The translations under genes and the position numbers were made by a program. The notes under the pieces are model-generated. The model had not been told where the DNA came from. It made no database searches and saw only the letters and a program-made list of their open reading frames with translations. Positions 1 to 7,404 of a stretch of 19,877 nucleotides of DNA are shown one piece after another (positions within the stretch are counted from its first letter, which is position 1; each line of letters begins with the position of its first letter). This DNA comes from an uncultured Planctomycetaceae bacterium. Lineage in GTDB: Bacteria; Planctomycetota; Planctomycetia; Planctomycetales; Planctomycetaceae. The stretch spans positions 1 through 19,877 of the forward strand of contig CAIXQV010000906.1 in assembly GCA_903921605.1 (NCBI GenBank), given 5' to 3'.

Positions 1-1047
1 GACATGGCGCTAATGAGTCCAGCGTGGAAGTCAGAAATGGTCACTCGCGAAAGTTGCGTGCTGCTGCAGAAAGATGCCTCAGCACCGATCGAAGCCAAGC
101 TGGCGTTTCAACCGACTGAAATACTGAGTGTGACCACCGCAGATCGCTCACATCAGTATCAGGCGTCTTCTGATTTTCAGTTGTCACCGGGAAGCAATGT
201 ACTGACGTTTCAGACAGCGAGTCCCGTTCTTCCCATCCAGGATGTCGATCTTTACCTGCCTGTCGGAGCACCTCATAGCTACAAGCATCGAATGGGCAAC
301 CCCGATCAGAATTTGCTTTACCGACCGGGGCGATGGTTCCACGATCACAATGTGGAAGTGACTTATCGCAGAGACATGACAGCCAGCCCGTTGAACGATG
401 TCACCATAACCTACGGAACATTGCCTCGTACGCTTTCCACTCTGGCGTCTGGTCAACCTCTGACTGTTGGGGTCAGTGGTGACAGTATCTCGACGGGACT
501 TGATGCATCCGACAAGACTGCGGCCCCTCCATTTCAACCGGGGTATCCGGAGCTTGTTGTGGCTCAGTTGCGAGTGCTCTCTGACAGTGATGTGCGACTT
601 GTCAATCGAGCTGTCAGCGGGTGGAGTATTGCCAATGGTGTTGCTGATCTCGACAAGCTGCTGGCTGAAAAGCCAGATCTGCTGATTGTGGCCTATGGCA
701 TGAACGATGTGGGTCGACGAGATCCGCAATGGTATTTCGACCAGACAAAACTACTGATTGATAACGCTCGCAAGGCAGATCCTGAGATTGAGATTCTGCT
801 GGTGTCAACAATGCTGGGAAATGGAGAATGGGTTCATACTCCTCGTGATATGTTTGAAGTTTATCGGGATGAACTCAAGAAGCTGGTTCAACCGGGAGTG
901 GCTTTGGCGGATGTGACTCAGGTCTGGACTGAAATGCTGCGACAGAAGCCGGATTTCGACCTCACTGGAAATGGATTGAATCATCCCAATGATTTTGGCC
1001 ATCGGTTGTATGCACAGGCCTTATTGCAAGCTCTCGTCACACGTTGA
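1..1047 (+). CDS. SGNH/GDSL-type hydrolase, probably 5'-partial
   Basis: Likely an esterase or acyl-/acetyl-hydrolase of the SGNH superfamily. From the ATG at 4 the protein has 347 residues. The first ~140 are beta-rich and resemble the accessory N-terminal domain of two-domain SGNH esterases. The hydrolase domain follows: block I GDSIS (residues 159-163, nucleophile S161), an oxyanion Gly in AVSGW (around 206), block III GMND (232-235) and block V NHPND with the likely catalytic H327. The Asp usually three residues before that His is Gly324 here. The frame is open to base 1 and no signal peptide is visible, so the true start probably lies upstream of the window and the ATG at 4 is internal. 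The substrate cannot be told; carbohydrate deacetylation is a guess from the two-domain layout. Confidence 0.8.
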   Translation, partial: DMALMSPAWKSEMVTRESCVLLQKDASAPIEAKLAFQPTEILSVTTADRSHQYQASSDFQLSPGSNVLTFQTASPVLPIQDVDLYLPVGAPHSYKHRMGNPDQNLLYRPGRWFHDHNVEVTYRRDMTASPLNDVTITYGTLPRTLSTLASGQPLTVGVSGDSISTGLDASDKTAAPPFQPGYPELVVAQLRVLSDSDVRLVNRAVSGWSIANGVADLDKLLAEKPDLLIVAYGMNDVGRRDPQWYFDQTKLLIDNARKADPEIEILLVSTMLGNGEWVHTPRDMFEVYRDELKKLVQPGVALADVTQVWTEMLRQKPDFDLTGNGLNHPNDFGHRLYAQALLQALVTR

Positions 1048-1352
1048 TTGCTGATCGTCTCAATTGAACGCTCACATTTTAAGAGTGGATGCCCCTCGGA
1101 AAATTGGCCATCGGAAAATTCTTCGCATTCTTCCTATGTCTCCATGCCTCGCGGACTGACACGAGTGTTGGAGGCGTTATTTCGGGTATACGGAATTCCC
1201 CGGAGTGCTGGCAAACTTGAAACTCACGTTCCGTTCATTACTCTGTCGGGACGATCTCGCTGGTAAAGTCCATGCAATAGCACGATTTGCATCACTGTGA
1301 CTGGGTATTACCACGCAGGCGGCAGAAATTTATTGAAGAACAGGCTACACGG
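1048..1352. other. Intergenic region before the RND gene
   Basis: These 305 bases hold no gene I can support. An open frame from a TTG at 1048 to 1266 has no recognisable domain or ribosome binding site. The visible structure is a 10-base direct repeat, TCGGAAAATT at 1096-1105 and 1111-1120, with start points 15 bases apart. No clear promoter or terminator was found. Confidence 0.5.
1096..1120. repeat. 10-bp direct repeat, 15-bp period
   Basis: TCGGAAAATT occurs twice, separated by GGCCA, about 230 bases upstream of the RND gene. It could be a tandem regulator site, but nothing else supports that. Confidence 0.35.
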
Positions 1353-4232
1353 ATGAAGTCGTTTCTTGAGCGGCGGGATCGCTGGGGCAATGGATATTCG
1401 CTCTGGCTGATGGTGGGAGTCGTCTTTGCGCTTCCGCTGATGATCTGGTCGCTGAAGCAGCTTCGTATGGAAAACGACGTAGCCGGCTGGCTGCCGAGCG
1501 ATGATCCGCAGTCAAAGATTCTGGCTTGGTACCAGAATCTGTTTCCAGAAGAAGATCGTGTTCTGGTTTCCTGGGACGACTGCACTCTGACGGATCCTCG
1601 AATTCAGAAGCTGGCCACGGCTCTGGAAGGCATCGAGAAGTCCGGTGTCCGTGAAGGCGGTTCTGCGTACGTTCAGGAAGTCAGTCAGCCGACCGATTTG
1701 TTGCAGCGCATGCTGGCGGAGAAGATCCCGTTTGATTCTGCACTTTATCGTGCTCAGGGATTGCTGATTGGCTCAGGTCCTCTGTGTGTCTCATTGACTG
1801 AAGCGGCGCGGCCCCATTCTGCTGACATTCGAAACCAGATTCAGAAGCTCGCGGAATCACGATTCGGTCTGAAGATTGAATTCGTGAATAGAAGTTTGTC
1901 TGAACCTGATTCTTCCCATCTGACTGTGGACGACGAAGATGCGTGGAAGCTGAATGACGTTTTGAAGGAATATGTCGCCGGTCAGAAGAACGCCGATCTT
2001 CAGCTCTCCTGGTCCCGAGCTCATTTGGATTCAGCGAAGACGGAGGAGTTTCGCAAAGCGATTACTCAGATTCGAATTGCTGACCTGAAGAATGAAGCCT
2101 GTATCTCGGAATCGTGGTTTGTTCCCGGCTCGATGGCTGCGGTGTCGGTCAGCTTTACTCGGGCCGGAGTCGACGACCATATGGCTGCCTTAACGGCCAT
2201 TCGAGAAGCCGCGAGCAAGATTGGGATAGATGACGAGTCCCTGCACCTTGGGGGGCGACCAGTCGCCGGGGCGATGATGAATGAAGCGGTCAAGCACGCG
2301 GGCTGGAATCGTTCTGCTCCGGCGTGGAATCTGTTGAAGCGATCACCATTGTTGTTGTCCGTCATCGTCAGTGTCACGCTCAGCTACCTGATGCTGAAGA
2401 GCTTTCGTTTGTGTGTGCTGGTTCAGACCGTTTCCGTGTTGTCGGCGGTGGCGTCCGTTGCTCTTGTTGCCCCGACTGGAGGCAGCATGAACATGGTGTT
2501 GGTTGTTATGCCAACGCTGCTCATGGTGATTTCAGTCTCTGGCACAATTCACATTTGTAACTATTGGAAGAATTCGGGGACGGACGATCCCGTAAAGTCA
2601 GTTCTGCACGCTGCGTCGATTGCGTGGCTGCCCTGCTTTCTGGCCAGCGCGACGACGGCTATCGGGCTGGCGTCGTTGATGGTGAGTTCCCTGGTGCCGG
2701 TGCGTGACTTTGGGATTTATGCGTCGATTGGCTGCGTAATTTCGTTTATCTGCATCATCTATCTTTTGCCAGCGATGATGTTGTACTGGCCTGCGAAGCC
2801 GCCTGCCCCTGAGCTTAACGAGCATGCCTTCTGGAATCGTCTTGGACGACAGCTCAGCCGTTTTCGCGGCTTGAACATGTGGGGAAATTTTGTCATCACG
2901 GCCGCCTGCATGTTGGGTTTCCTTTGGTTTCGCACGGAAACCAAAGTCATTCGGTATTTTCCTAAGGAGTCAAAGGTTGTTCGAGACTACAACTTCCTTG
3001 AAGAAAATCTTTCCGGCATTGCGTCCGTCGATACGATTGTGCGATTCAGCAAGGAACAGCAGGAAGGTGTGCCGTTCCTCGATCGTGCTCGCAAAGTTCA
3101 GCAGGTTCAGGAGGCCCTGAGAGCGCATTCCGAAGTCAGCGGGACGTTATCTCTGGCGTCGTTCATCAATCTGGAACAGCCAGACACGAAATCCATGAGC
3201 GTCATGGATCGTCGCAATGCGAAAATGAGAGAGAACCTGATCGGCAAGAAGATTCACGAGAAGCTTGAGAAAGGCGGCGAAGATGCCGGTGCATTGTCGT
3301 CAATGCTGGCCGTCGCAAAGACTTCGGCCGACTGGAAGCATTCCGGCGATCAGGCACTCAATGTGGCAGGTGATGAGATTTGGCGAATCACTTGTCAATC
3401 CAGCATCATGTCCGAGTATGACTATGGTCGCCTGACTAACGAGCTGGCTGTGATTGCTGAGAACACGCTGAAGGATTTCCCGAAAGGTACTCCGTCGCAT
3501 GTGGTGACAGGGCTTGTGCCAATCTTCTTAAGAACTCAGCAGGCACTTCTGGAGAGTCTGATCAGCAGCTTTGGAATGGCTTTTGTACTGATCGGTCTGG
3601 TGATGGTCATACAGCTTCGCAGTGTTTCTGCGGCAATTTATGCCATGCTTCCCAATGTGTTTCCGATTGCCATTATGTTTGGGATTCTGGGCTGGGCCAA
3701 TATCCATGTTGATATCGGGACGATGATTACGGCATCTGTCGCGTTGGGTATTGCTGTCGATGGCACACTCCATTTGATGACCTGGTTCCAGCAACTTCTG
3801 CGGGACGGGGTTCCGCGTCAGGATGCTGTTGCTAAGTCTCTGGAGCATTGCGGGCCAGCGTTGTGGCAGACCAGTGCGGCGATTGGGTTTGGGATGATGA
3901 CTCTTTATCCGGTTGAACTTCTTCTGATTAGTCGATTTGGCTGGATTATGTGCGGCCTGATCTTCGCTGCTCTCTGGGGTGATGTGATTCTGTTGCCAAG
4001 CTTGCTTGCGGGGCCGCTGGGATCTATCCTTGAGAAGATGGAACAGAAACGGCGCAACTCGAATTCTGATGGTGGAATGCCCGTTTCTGCAGATCCAGCA
4101 GAGGATGAAGAGTCCGGCGTGATCTCAGCGGAATCAGCGATTTCAGATCATCGAGCAGCCTATGTGGGGGCTCGGAGTTCTGGTTTCCCTGTTATCTCCT
4201 CTGTATTTCCTCGTCGTGCCGCTGACCTGTGA
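1353..4232 (+). CDS. RND superfamily transporter, MMPL/HAE3-like
   Basis: An inner-membrane protein of 959 residues with two repeats of the RND/MMPL fold. TM1 is at about residues 16-35, followed by a large extracytoplasmic loop to about 320 and then five clustered TM segments. TM7 (about 515-535), a second large loop and a second cluster of five TMs follow, giving 12 in total. The second-half motif IAVDGTLHL carries an Asp (D803). The matching first-half motif ISVSGTIHI has Ser396 there. The C-terminal ~60 residues are polar and probably cytoplasmic. The family moves lipids, hopanoids or other hydrophobic molecules; the substrate is unknown. No membrane-fusion protein lies next to it, so a tripartite pump with the tolC gene 870 bases downstream is only a possibility. 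A TTG 22 codons upstream could extend the frame, but the ATG at 1353 sits directly before the basic stretch preceding TM1 and is preferred. Confidence 0.88.
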   Translation: MKSFLERRDRWGNGYSLWLMVGVVFALPLMIWSLKQLRMENDVAGWLPSDDPQSKILAWYQNLFPEEDRVLVSWDDCTLTDPRIQKLATALEGIEKSGVREGGSAYVQEVSQPTDLLQRMLAEKIPFDSALYRAQGLLIGSGPLCVSLTEAARPHSADIRNQIQKLAESRFGLKIEFVNRSLSEPDSSHLTVDDEDAWKLNDVLKEYVAGQKNADLQLSWSRAHLDSAKTEEFRKAITQIRIADLKNEACISESWFVPGSMAAVSVSFTRAGVDDHMAALTAIREAASKIGIDDESLHLGGRPVAGAMMNEAVKHAGWNRSAPAWNLLKRSPLLLSVIVSVTLSYLMLKSFRLCVLVQTVSVLSAVASVALVAPTGGSMNMVLVVMPTLLMVISVSGTIHICNYWKNSGTDDPVKSVLHAASIAWLPCFLASATTAIGLASLMVSSLVPVRDFGIYASIGCVISFICIIYLLPAMMLYWPAKPPAPELNEHAFWNRLGRQLSRFRGLNMWGNFVITAACMLGFLWFRTETKVIRYFPKESKVVRDYNFLEENLSGIASVDTIVRFSKEQQEGVPFLDRARKVQQVQEALRAHSEVSGTLSLASFINLEQPDTKSMSVMDRRNAKMRENLIGKKIHEKLEKGGEDAGALSSMLAVAKTSADWKHSGDQALNVAGDEIWRITCQSSIMSEYDYGRLTNELAVIAENTLKDFPKGTPSHVVTGLVPIFLRTQQALLESLISSFGMAFVLIGLVMVIQLRSVSAAIYAMLPNVFPIAIMFGILGWANIHVDIGTMITASVALGIAVDGTLHLMTWFQQLLRDGVPRQDAVAKSLEHCGPALWQTSAAIGFGMMTLYPVELLLISRFGWIMCGLIFAALWGDVILLPSLLAGPLGSILEKMEQKRRNSNSDGGMPVSADPAEDEESGVISAESAISDHRAAYVGARSSGFPVISSVFPRRAADL

Positions 4233-4256
4233 AATAAATTGATCCATAAGATCGCA

Positions 4257-4263
4257 GTGAGGA
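4257..4263 (+). promoter_or_regulatory. RBS supporting the GTG start of the GroES-like gene
   Basis: GTGAGGA ends four bases before the GTG at 4268, which supports GTG as the start. The conserved GroES N-terminal strand follows directly and no ATG is available ahead of it. Confidence 0.5.
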
Positions 4264-4267
4264 TTGA

Positions 4268-4618
4268 GTGACAGAGTACGTCGAACCGCTGGGCATGCGA
4301 ATTTTGATTCGCAAGGACGAACCGAGAACTCAGACTCGCGGCGGAATTGTGCTGCCTGACAGTTCGGAGATTCCGACGATTACAGGTCGAGTCGTGGAGA
4401 TCAGCGTTCAGGTTGAACGCAACGAAGATTTCCCAATCCGGAAATACGACAAAGTCCTGTTTCACCCCAAGAACGCAATTCCGGTTGACTTCGAATCCGA
4501 CAACTTGCTGTTTGTCGTACCCGTCGATGACGTGGTTGCGATCTTCCGGCGCCCGCGCCCGGAACGTGCAAAGCTTGAAGTTGACAACGATGACGACTTG
4601 CCAGAGCTTGAGCCATGA
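4268..4618 (+). CDS. GroES-like (Cpn10) co-chaperonin, divergent
   Basis: A 116-residue Cpn10-fold protein. GroES caps the GroEL chamber in the cytoplasm. The N-terminal half follows the family pattern: PLGMRILIRKDE (usual PLxDRVxVK), the region of the mobile loop with TRGGIVLPDS (residues 23-32, usual TxGGIxLP), then GRVVEIS. The C-terminal half has KYDKVLFHPKNA and LLFVVPVDDVVAIF, matching the last strands of Cpn10. The protein is longer than typical GroES (about 95-100) by an acidic tail. The usual Asp of the DR motif is Met, and no groEL is adjacent, so this is likely a secondary paralogue. Its stop codon overlaps the next ATG (ATGA), suggesting translational coupling to the membrane-protein gene that follows. 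Confidence 0.82.
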   Translation: MTEYVEPLGMRILIRKDEPRTQTRGGIVLPDSSEIPTITGRVVEISVQVERNEDFPIRKYDKVLFHPKNAIPVDFESDNLLFVVPVDDVVAIFRRPRPERAKLEVDNDDDLPELEP

Positions 4619-4929
4619 TTCGAGCGTTTCTGCGGAACTATCTGCCCAGACACCGTAACCGTGTCAATCAGTTTCTGCATGTGCTCGGTGTGCCACTGAC
4701 TTTTGTGGCAACTCCGTGGACTTTGATTGCTGGTGCTGCATGGTACTGGCCAATTGTCTGCATCCTGGGTGGCTATGCTTTGCAATTTGCCGGTCATGCC
4801 GTTGAGGGCAATGATGCCGGTGAAGCCGTCTTTGTGAAGAGGATGCTTGGAATGTCCTATAGGGAGTATGGTCCCTGTGCGGAGCATTCAAGCAACACCG
4901 ATCAGCGCGACGATAGGACATCAGGTTGA
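4615..4929 (+). CDS. DUF962 / Mpo1-like small membrane protein
   Basis: A 104-residue protein with two hydrophobic segments (about 24-42 and 44-60). The arrangement is that of the DUF962/Mpo1-like family: RHRNRVNQFLH near the N-terminus (H13, H22) and QFAGHAVEGND (H61) after the second membrane segment. In yeast Mpo1, conserved histidines hold iron in an alpha-oxidation dioxygenase acting on phytosphingosine-derived 2-hydroxy fatty acids. Bacterial members are uncharacterised, so an oxygenase role here is only inferred from the family. Only three of the likely metal ligands can be placed by eye. The start overlaps the stop of the GroES-like gene. The C-terminal ~25 residues are polar and unconserved in appearance. 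Confidence 0.72.
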   Translation: MIRAFLRNYLPRHRNRVNQFLHVLGVPLTFVATPWTLIAGAAWYWPIVCILGGYALQFAGHAVEGNDAGEAVFVKRMLGMSYREYGPCAEHSSNTDQRDDRTSG

Positions 4930-4935
4930 GATCTG

Positions 4936-4964
4936 TTGGCGACTTGTGTCATCACAATTGTGAT
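4936..4964 (+). promoter_or_regulatory. Possible sigma70-type promoter for tolC
   Basis: TTGGCG (4936-4941) and TGTGAT (4959-4964) are 17 bases apart and each matches four of six consensus positions. The second box lies inside the 22-bp palindrome. Weak on its own; more plausible because of the overlap. Confidence 0.25.
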
Positions 4965-4968
4965 GACA
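4947..4968. promoter_or_regulatory. Perfect 22-bp palindrome, candidate operator
   Basis: The half-site TGTCATCACAA is followed at once by its exact reverse complement, with no mismatch and no spacer. It lies 132 bases before the tolC start. Such a symmetric site is typical of a dimeric repressor. No regulator gene is nearby. Confidence 0.55.
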
Positions 4969-4981
4969 GTACCTTCAGGAA

Positions 4982-5018
4982 TGTGACTGCTGGAACAAGG
5001 ATGTTCACAACAGTCACA
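4982..5018 (+). other. Stable hairpin in the tolC leader
   Basis: The outer stem pairs TGTGACTGCTG (4982-4992) with CAACAGTCACA (5008-5018), 10 of 11 positions matching. The inner stem pairs GAACA (4993-4997) with TGTTC (5002-5006) around an AGGA loop, leaving one bulged A. No T-run follows, so it is not a standard intrinsic terminator. It may shape the tolC 5' leader or mark the end of the preceding unit. Confidence 0.5.
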
Positions 5019-5030
5019 GCATAGTCCGGG

Positions 5031-5055
5031 CTGATTGTTAATCAGAGATACTCTG
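5031..5055 (+). other. Two overlapping, mutually exclusive small hairpins
   Basis: CTGATT-GTT-AATCAG (5031-5045) and CAGAG-ATA-CTCTG (5043-5055) share the bases CAG at 5043-5045, so only one can form at a time. They lie between the larger hairpin and the tolC ribosome binding site. Confidence 0.35.
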
Positions 5056-5089
5056 GTGCCCGATCTCTTCCGTCGCTCTCGGCAGTGAC

Positions 5090-5094
5090 AAGGA
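5090..5094 (+). promoter_or_regulatory. RBS fixing the tolC start
   Basis: AAGGA ends six bases before the ATG at 5101. It supports that start even though the resulting signal peptide is unusually long. Confidence 0.55.
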
Positions 5095-5100
5095 TGTCCC

Positions 5101-7155
5101 ATGCTTCGTCTCAGACAGTATGTTGAGCACCTTCGTGGAATCTTCACGTGGGTTTCAGACGGTTGTCTTTCAGTTCAGCCAGCGGCTTTGCTGAACAGTG
5201 TCGATCAGTCTCGGCCGGGTCTGCTTTCCCGTCGAATTGTCTCGGCGGCATTGTGCGCCTCCATTTTTGTGTCCGGGTGTTCGGCGACACAGAAGGTTGC
5301 TTCGCGAGATCTTCAGTGGGCAGATGGTGACAAGCCAACTCAGTGGTACAAGGACCACAACACTGCGATCGAACATCCGCTGATTGATAATGAAACTGCT
5401 GAGGCCGTGCAGGTGACGGAAGAACCTCGCAGTCTTCAGCGGCGCGTTGATGACGAAGTTCGCGAGATGAATCTCGATGAAGCCATCCTGCTTGCCTTGC
5501 AGAACAACAAAACGGTGGAAACATCGGCCGTTGGTGGCGTCGGCCAAACCTTTGTTCTGAACAGTCCGGATCAAATAACATCTGTATACGACTCTGCGAT
5601 TCAGGAAACCGGCGTGCTGTTCGGTCGTCGAGGTATGGAAGCGGCTCTGGCCGACTTTGATACTCGATTCTCGACCTCCATGAACTGGGGGCGTACGGCC
5701 CAGGGATCTCACTCCTTGGCGCCAACGATTCTGGGGCAGGACACGGGGATCTTTCGCAGCGGGCTGGATAAGTCGCTGGCCAGTGGTGGTGCCGTTTCGG
5801 TCTATCACAACTGGAACTATCTGGGCAACGACATCGGCACGCCATTGTATCCTTCATCCTACACGGGATCATTGGGCGCAGAAGTTCGTCAGCCATTGCT
5901 GGCTGGTGCTGGCACGGAGTTCACTCGCGTCGCAGGCCCGAGTCGGCCAGGTTTTGGAGCGATCGCGGGTGTTAGTCAGGGCGTTGTGATTGCTCGGATT
6001 AACCAGGACATCACTTTGGCAGACTTCGAACGGGCCGTTTCCAATGGCCTGCGAACAATTGAAGATTACTATTGGGATCTTTACTTCGCCTACAGAAACT
6101 ACGACAACGCCGTCTCATTTCATGAGAGTGCTTTTGAAACCTGGCGTGTGGCGCAGGCCAAGATGGAAATCGGCACATTGAAAGAGGCTGAAGAGCTGCA
6201 GGCTCGTGATGAGTTCTATCGAACACGATCGCTTGTGGAAACTGGGCTGAACCAGGTGTACCGCAGAGAGAGCGACCTTCGTCGGGCGTTGGGACTGCCT
6301 ATGAACGACGGGACGGTTCTTCGCCCATCCATGGAACCAACAAAGGTCGAATTCAAACCGGACTGGGAATCGTGCCTGACCAACGGTCTGACAAAGCGTG
6401 TCGAATTACGTCGTCAGAAATGGCAGGTTAAGAGCCTTCAGTTGCAGCTCAATGCTGCTCGCAGTCTGGTACGTCCGCAGTTGGACGTCGTTGGCAACTA
6501 CGGTGTCAACGGCTTCGGCGACAAGCTGATTTCTCAGAATGGAAGCAGTGGCTACGGTTCAATGACCGGTGACAATCTGGACACCTGGACGATGGGTGTC
6601 GAAATGAGTATGCCCATCGGTTTTCGTCAGGCTCGTAGCCAGGTCAAGAATTATGAACTGCTGATTGCCAGGGCGAATGCAGTTCTGGACGCTCAGGAAC
6701 GCAGCATTGCCCATGAGATTGCAATCTCCATTCAGGACGTTTCAGTCGCGTGGGCGGCCGCTCAATCGAACCTCAATCGACTTCGCGCTGCTGAACGACG
6801 CGTTGAATTGCTCAAAGTCGAAGTGGATAGCGGGACCGCGATTGTTGACGTGGTTGTCAGGGCTCAGTCCAGCATGGCGGATGCGGAACGCGCCTACTAT
6901 GAACAGCTGGTGGCTTACAACAAAGCGATTACCTATTTGAATCTGTCAACCGGCACATTGCTGGACGTGAACAATGTCCATCTGGCCGAAGGTTCATGGA
7001 CCGGTGAAGCCTACGAGGATGCCAAGCTGCGAGCTGACGCAAGAACTCACGCGAAAGACGCTCCAAACCTGGAGACGCAGCCGCGAGAGTTTGCTTCACC
7101 ATCACCGACCACCAGTGTTGAACGTCGAGTTTCGAAGCCAAAGGTGCAGGAATAA
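5101..7155 (+). CDS. TolC-family outer-membrane efflux lipoprotein
   Basis: Outer-membrane channel component of the OEP/TolC family, 684 residues. A hydrophobic stretch, about 46-58, ends in the lipobox VSGC with Cys60, predicting a lipid-anchored protein. The first OEP repeat starts near the motif MNLDEAILLALQNN (about 123-136), with long helices around residues 300-400. The second repeat starts around 430 with RVELRRQKWQVKSLQLQL and runs to the YYEQLVAYNKAITYLN helix near 600-617. This layout is family-typical. The C-terminal ~60 residues are polar and probably disordered. About 40 residues precede the hydrophobic core, far more than in a normal lipoprotein signal; a TTG at 5188 would give a normal length but lacks an RBS, while the ATG at 5101 has a good one. 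Energising partners are not adjacent; the RND gene at 1353 is a candidate. Confidence 0.88.
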   Translation: MLRLRQYVEHLRGIFTWVSDGCLSVQPAALLNSVDQSRPGLLSRRIVSAALCASIFVSGCSATQKVASRDLQWADGDKPTQWYKDHNTAIEHPLIDNETAEAVQVTEEPRSLQRRVDDEVREMNLDEAILLALQNNKTVETSAVGGVGQTFVLNSPDQITSVYDSAIQETGVLFGRRGMEAALADFDTRFSTSMNWGRTAQGSHSLAPTILGQDTGIFRSGLDKSLASGGAVSVYHNWNYLGNDIGTPLYPSSYTGSLGAEVRQPLLAGAGTEFTRVAGPSRPGFGAIAGVSQGVVIARINQDITLADFERAVSNGLRTIEDYYWDLYFAYRNYDNAVSFHESAFETWRVAQAKMEIGTLKEAEELQARDEFYRTRSLVETGLNQVYRRESDLRRALGLPMNDGTVLRPSMEPTKVEFKPDWESCLTNGLTKRVELRRQKWQVKSLQLQLNAARSLVRPQLDVVGNYGVNGFGDKLISQNGSSGYGSMTGDNLDTWTMGVEMSMPIGFRQARSQVKNYELLIARANAVLDAQERSIAHEIAISIQDVSVAWAAAQSNLNRLRAAERRVELLKVEVDSGTAIVDVVVRAQSSMADAERAYYEQLVAYNKAITYLNLSTGTLLDVNNVHLAEGSWTGEAYEDAKLRADARTHAKDAPNLETQPREFASPSPTTSVERRVSKPKVQE

Positions 7156-7186
7156 ACGCCGTGCCGTGATCAATCGATAAGTGTTC

Positions 7187-7210
7187 TCCAGGCGGCAAAC
7201 TCCGCCTGGA
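7187..7210 (+). terminator. Perfect 9-bp hairpin after tolC
   Basis: TCCAGGCGG (7187-7195) pairs exactly with CCGCCTGGA (7202-7210) around the loop CAAACT, 32 bases after the tolC stop. No T-run follows, so it may protect or trim the 3' end, or terminate with a protein factor, rather than act as a classic intrinsic terminator. The rest of 7156-7404 holds nothing I can support. Confidence 0.5.
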
Positions 7211-7404
7211 TGCAACTTCGGACAAGATTGCTTCGGTGCGGCCGAGCATTCATGAATTTCCGTGTCGCCGCCACAGTTTTATGTGACAGACTCGAAGGAG
7301 ACGGAACGGAAATACCTGGAGCGACGTCGTTCAGTTCCCCGGCGTTTGTTGACCCATGCAACAGCAATGAGCTCCCGGCCCCTGAATTTTGGAGATCGAT
7401 GTGA

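Noticed and set aside
1048..1266. 72-codon frame after the SGNH hydrolase
   Set aside because: It has a TTG start with no RBS, no domain and begins exactly at the previous stop codon.
5144..5896. 250-codon minus-strand frame opposite tolC
   Set aside because: Composition is rich in Arg, Ser, Pro and Cys as in typical shadow frames; no domain is visible.
1353..7155. Complete tripartite RND-TolC efflux operon
   Set aside because: There is no membrane-fusion protein, two unrelated genes and a separate leader lie between, and the RND protein is of the MMPL/HAE3 type, which often works without TolC.
7210..7404. 64-codon frame directly ahead of the FtsQ-like gene
   Set aside because: Its ATG lies at the edge of the hairpin after tolC, there is no RBS and no recognisable motif. 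Direct abutment with the next ATG is the only point in its favour.
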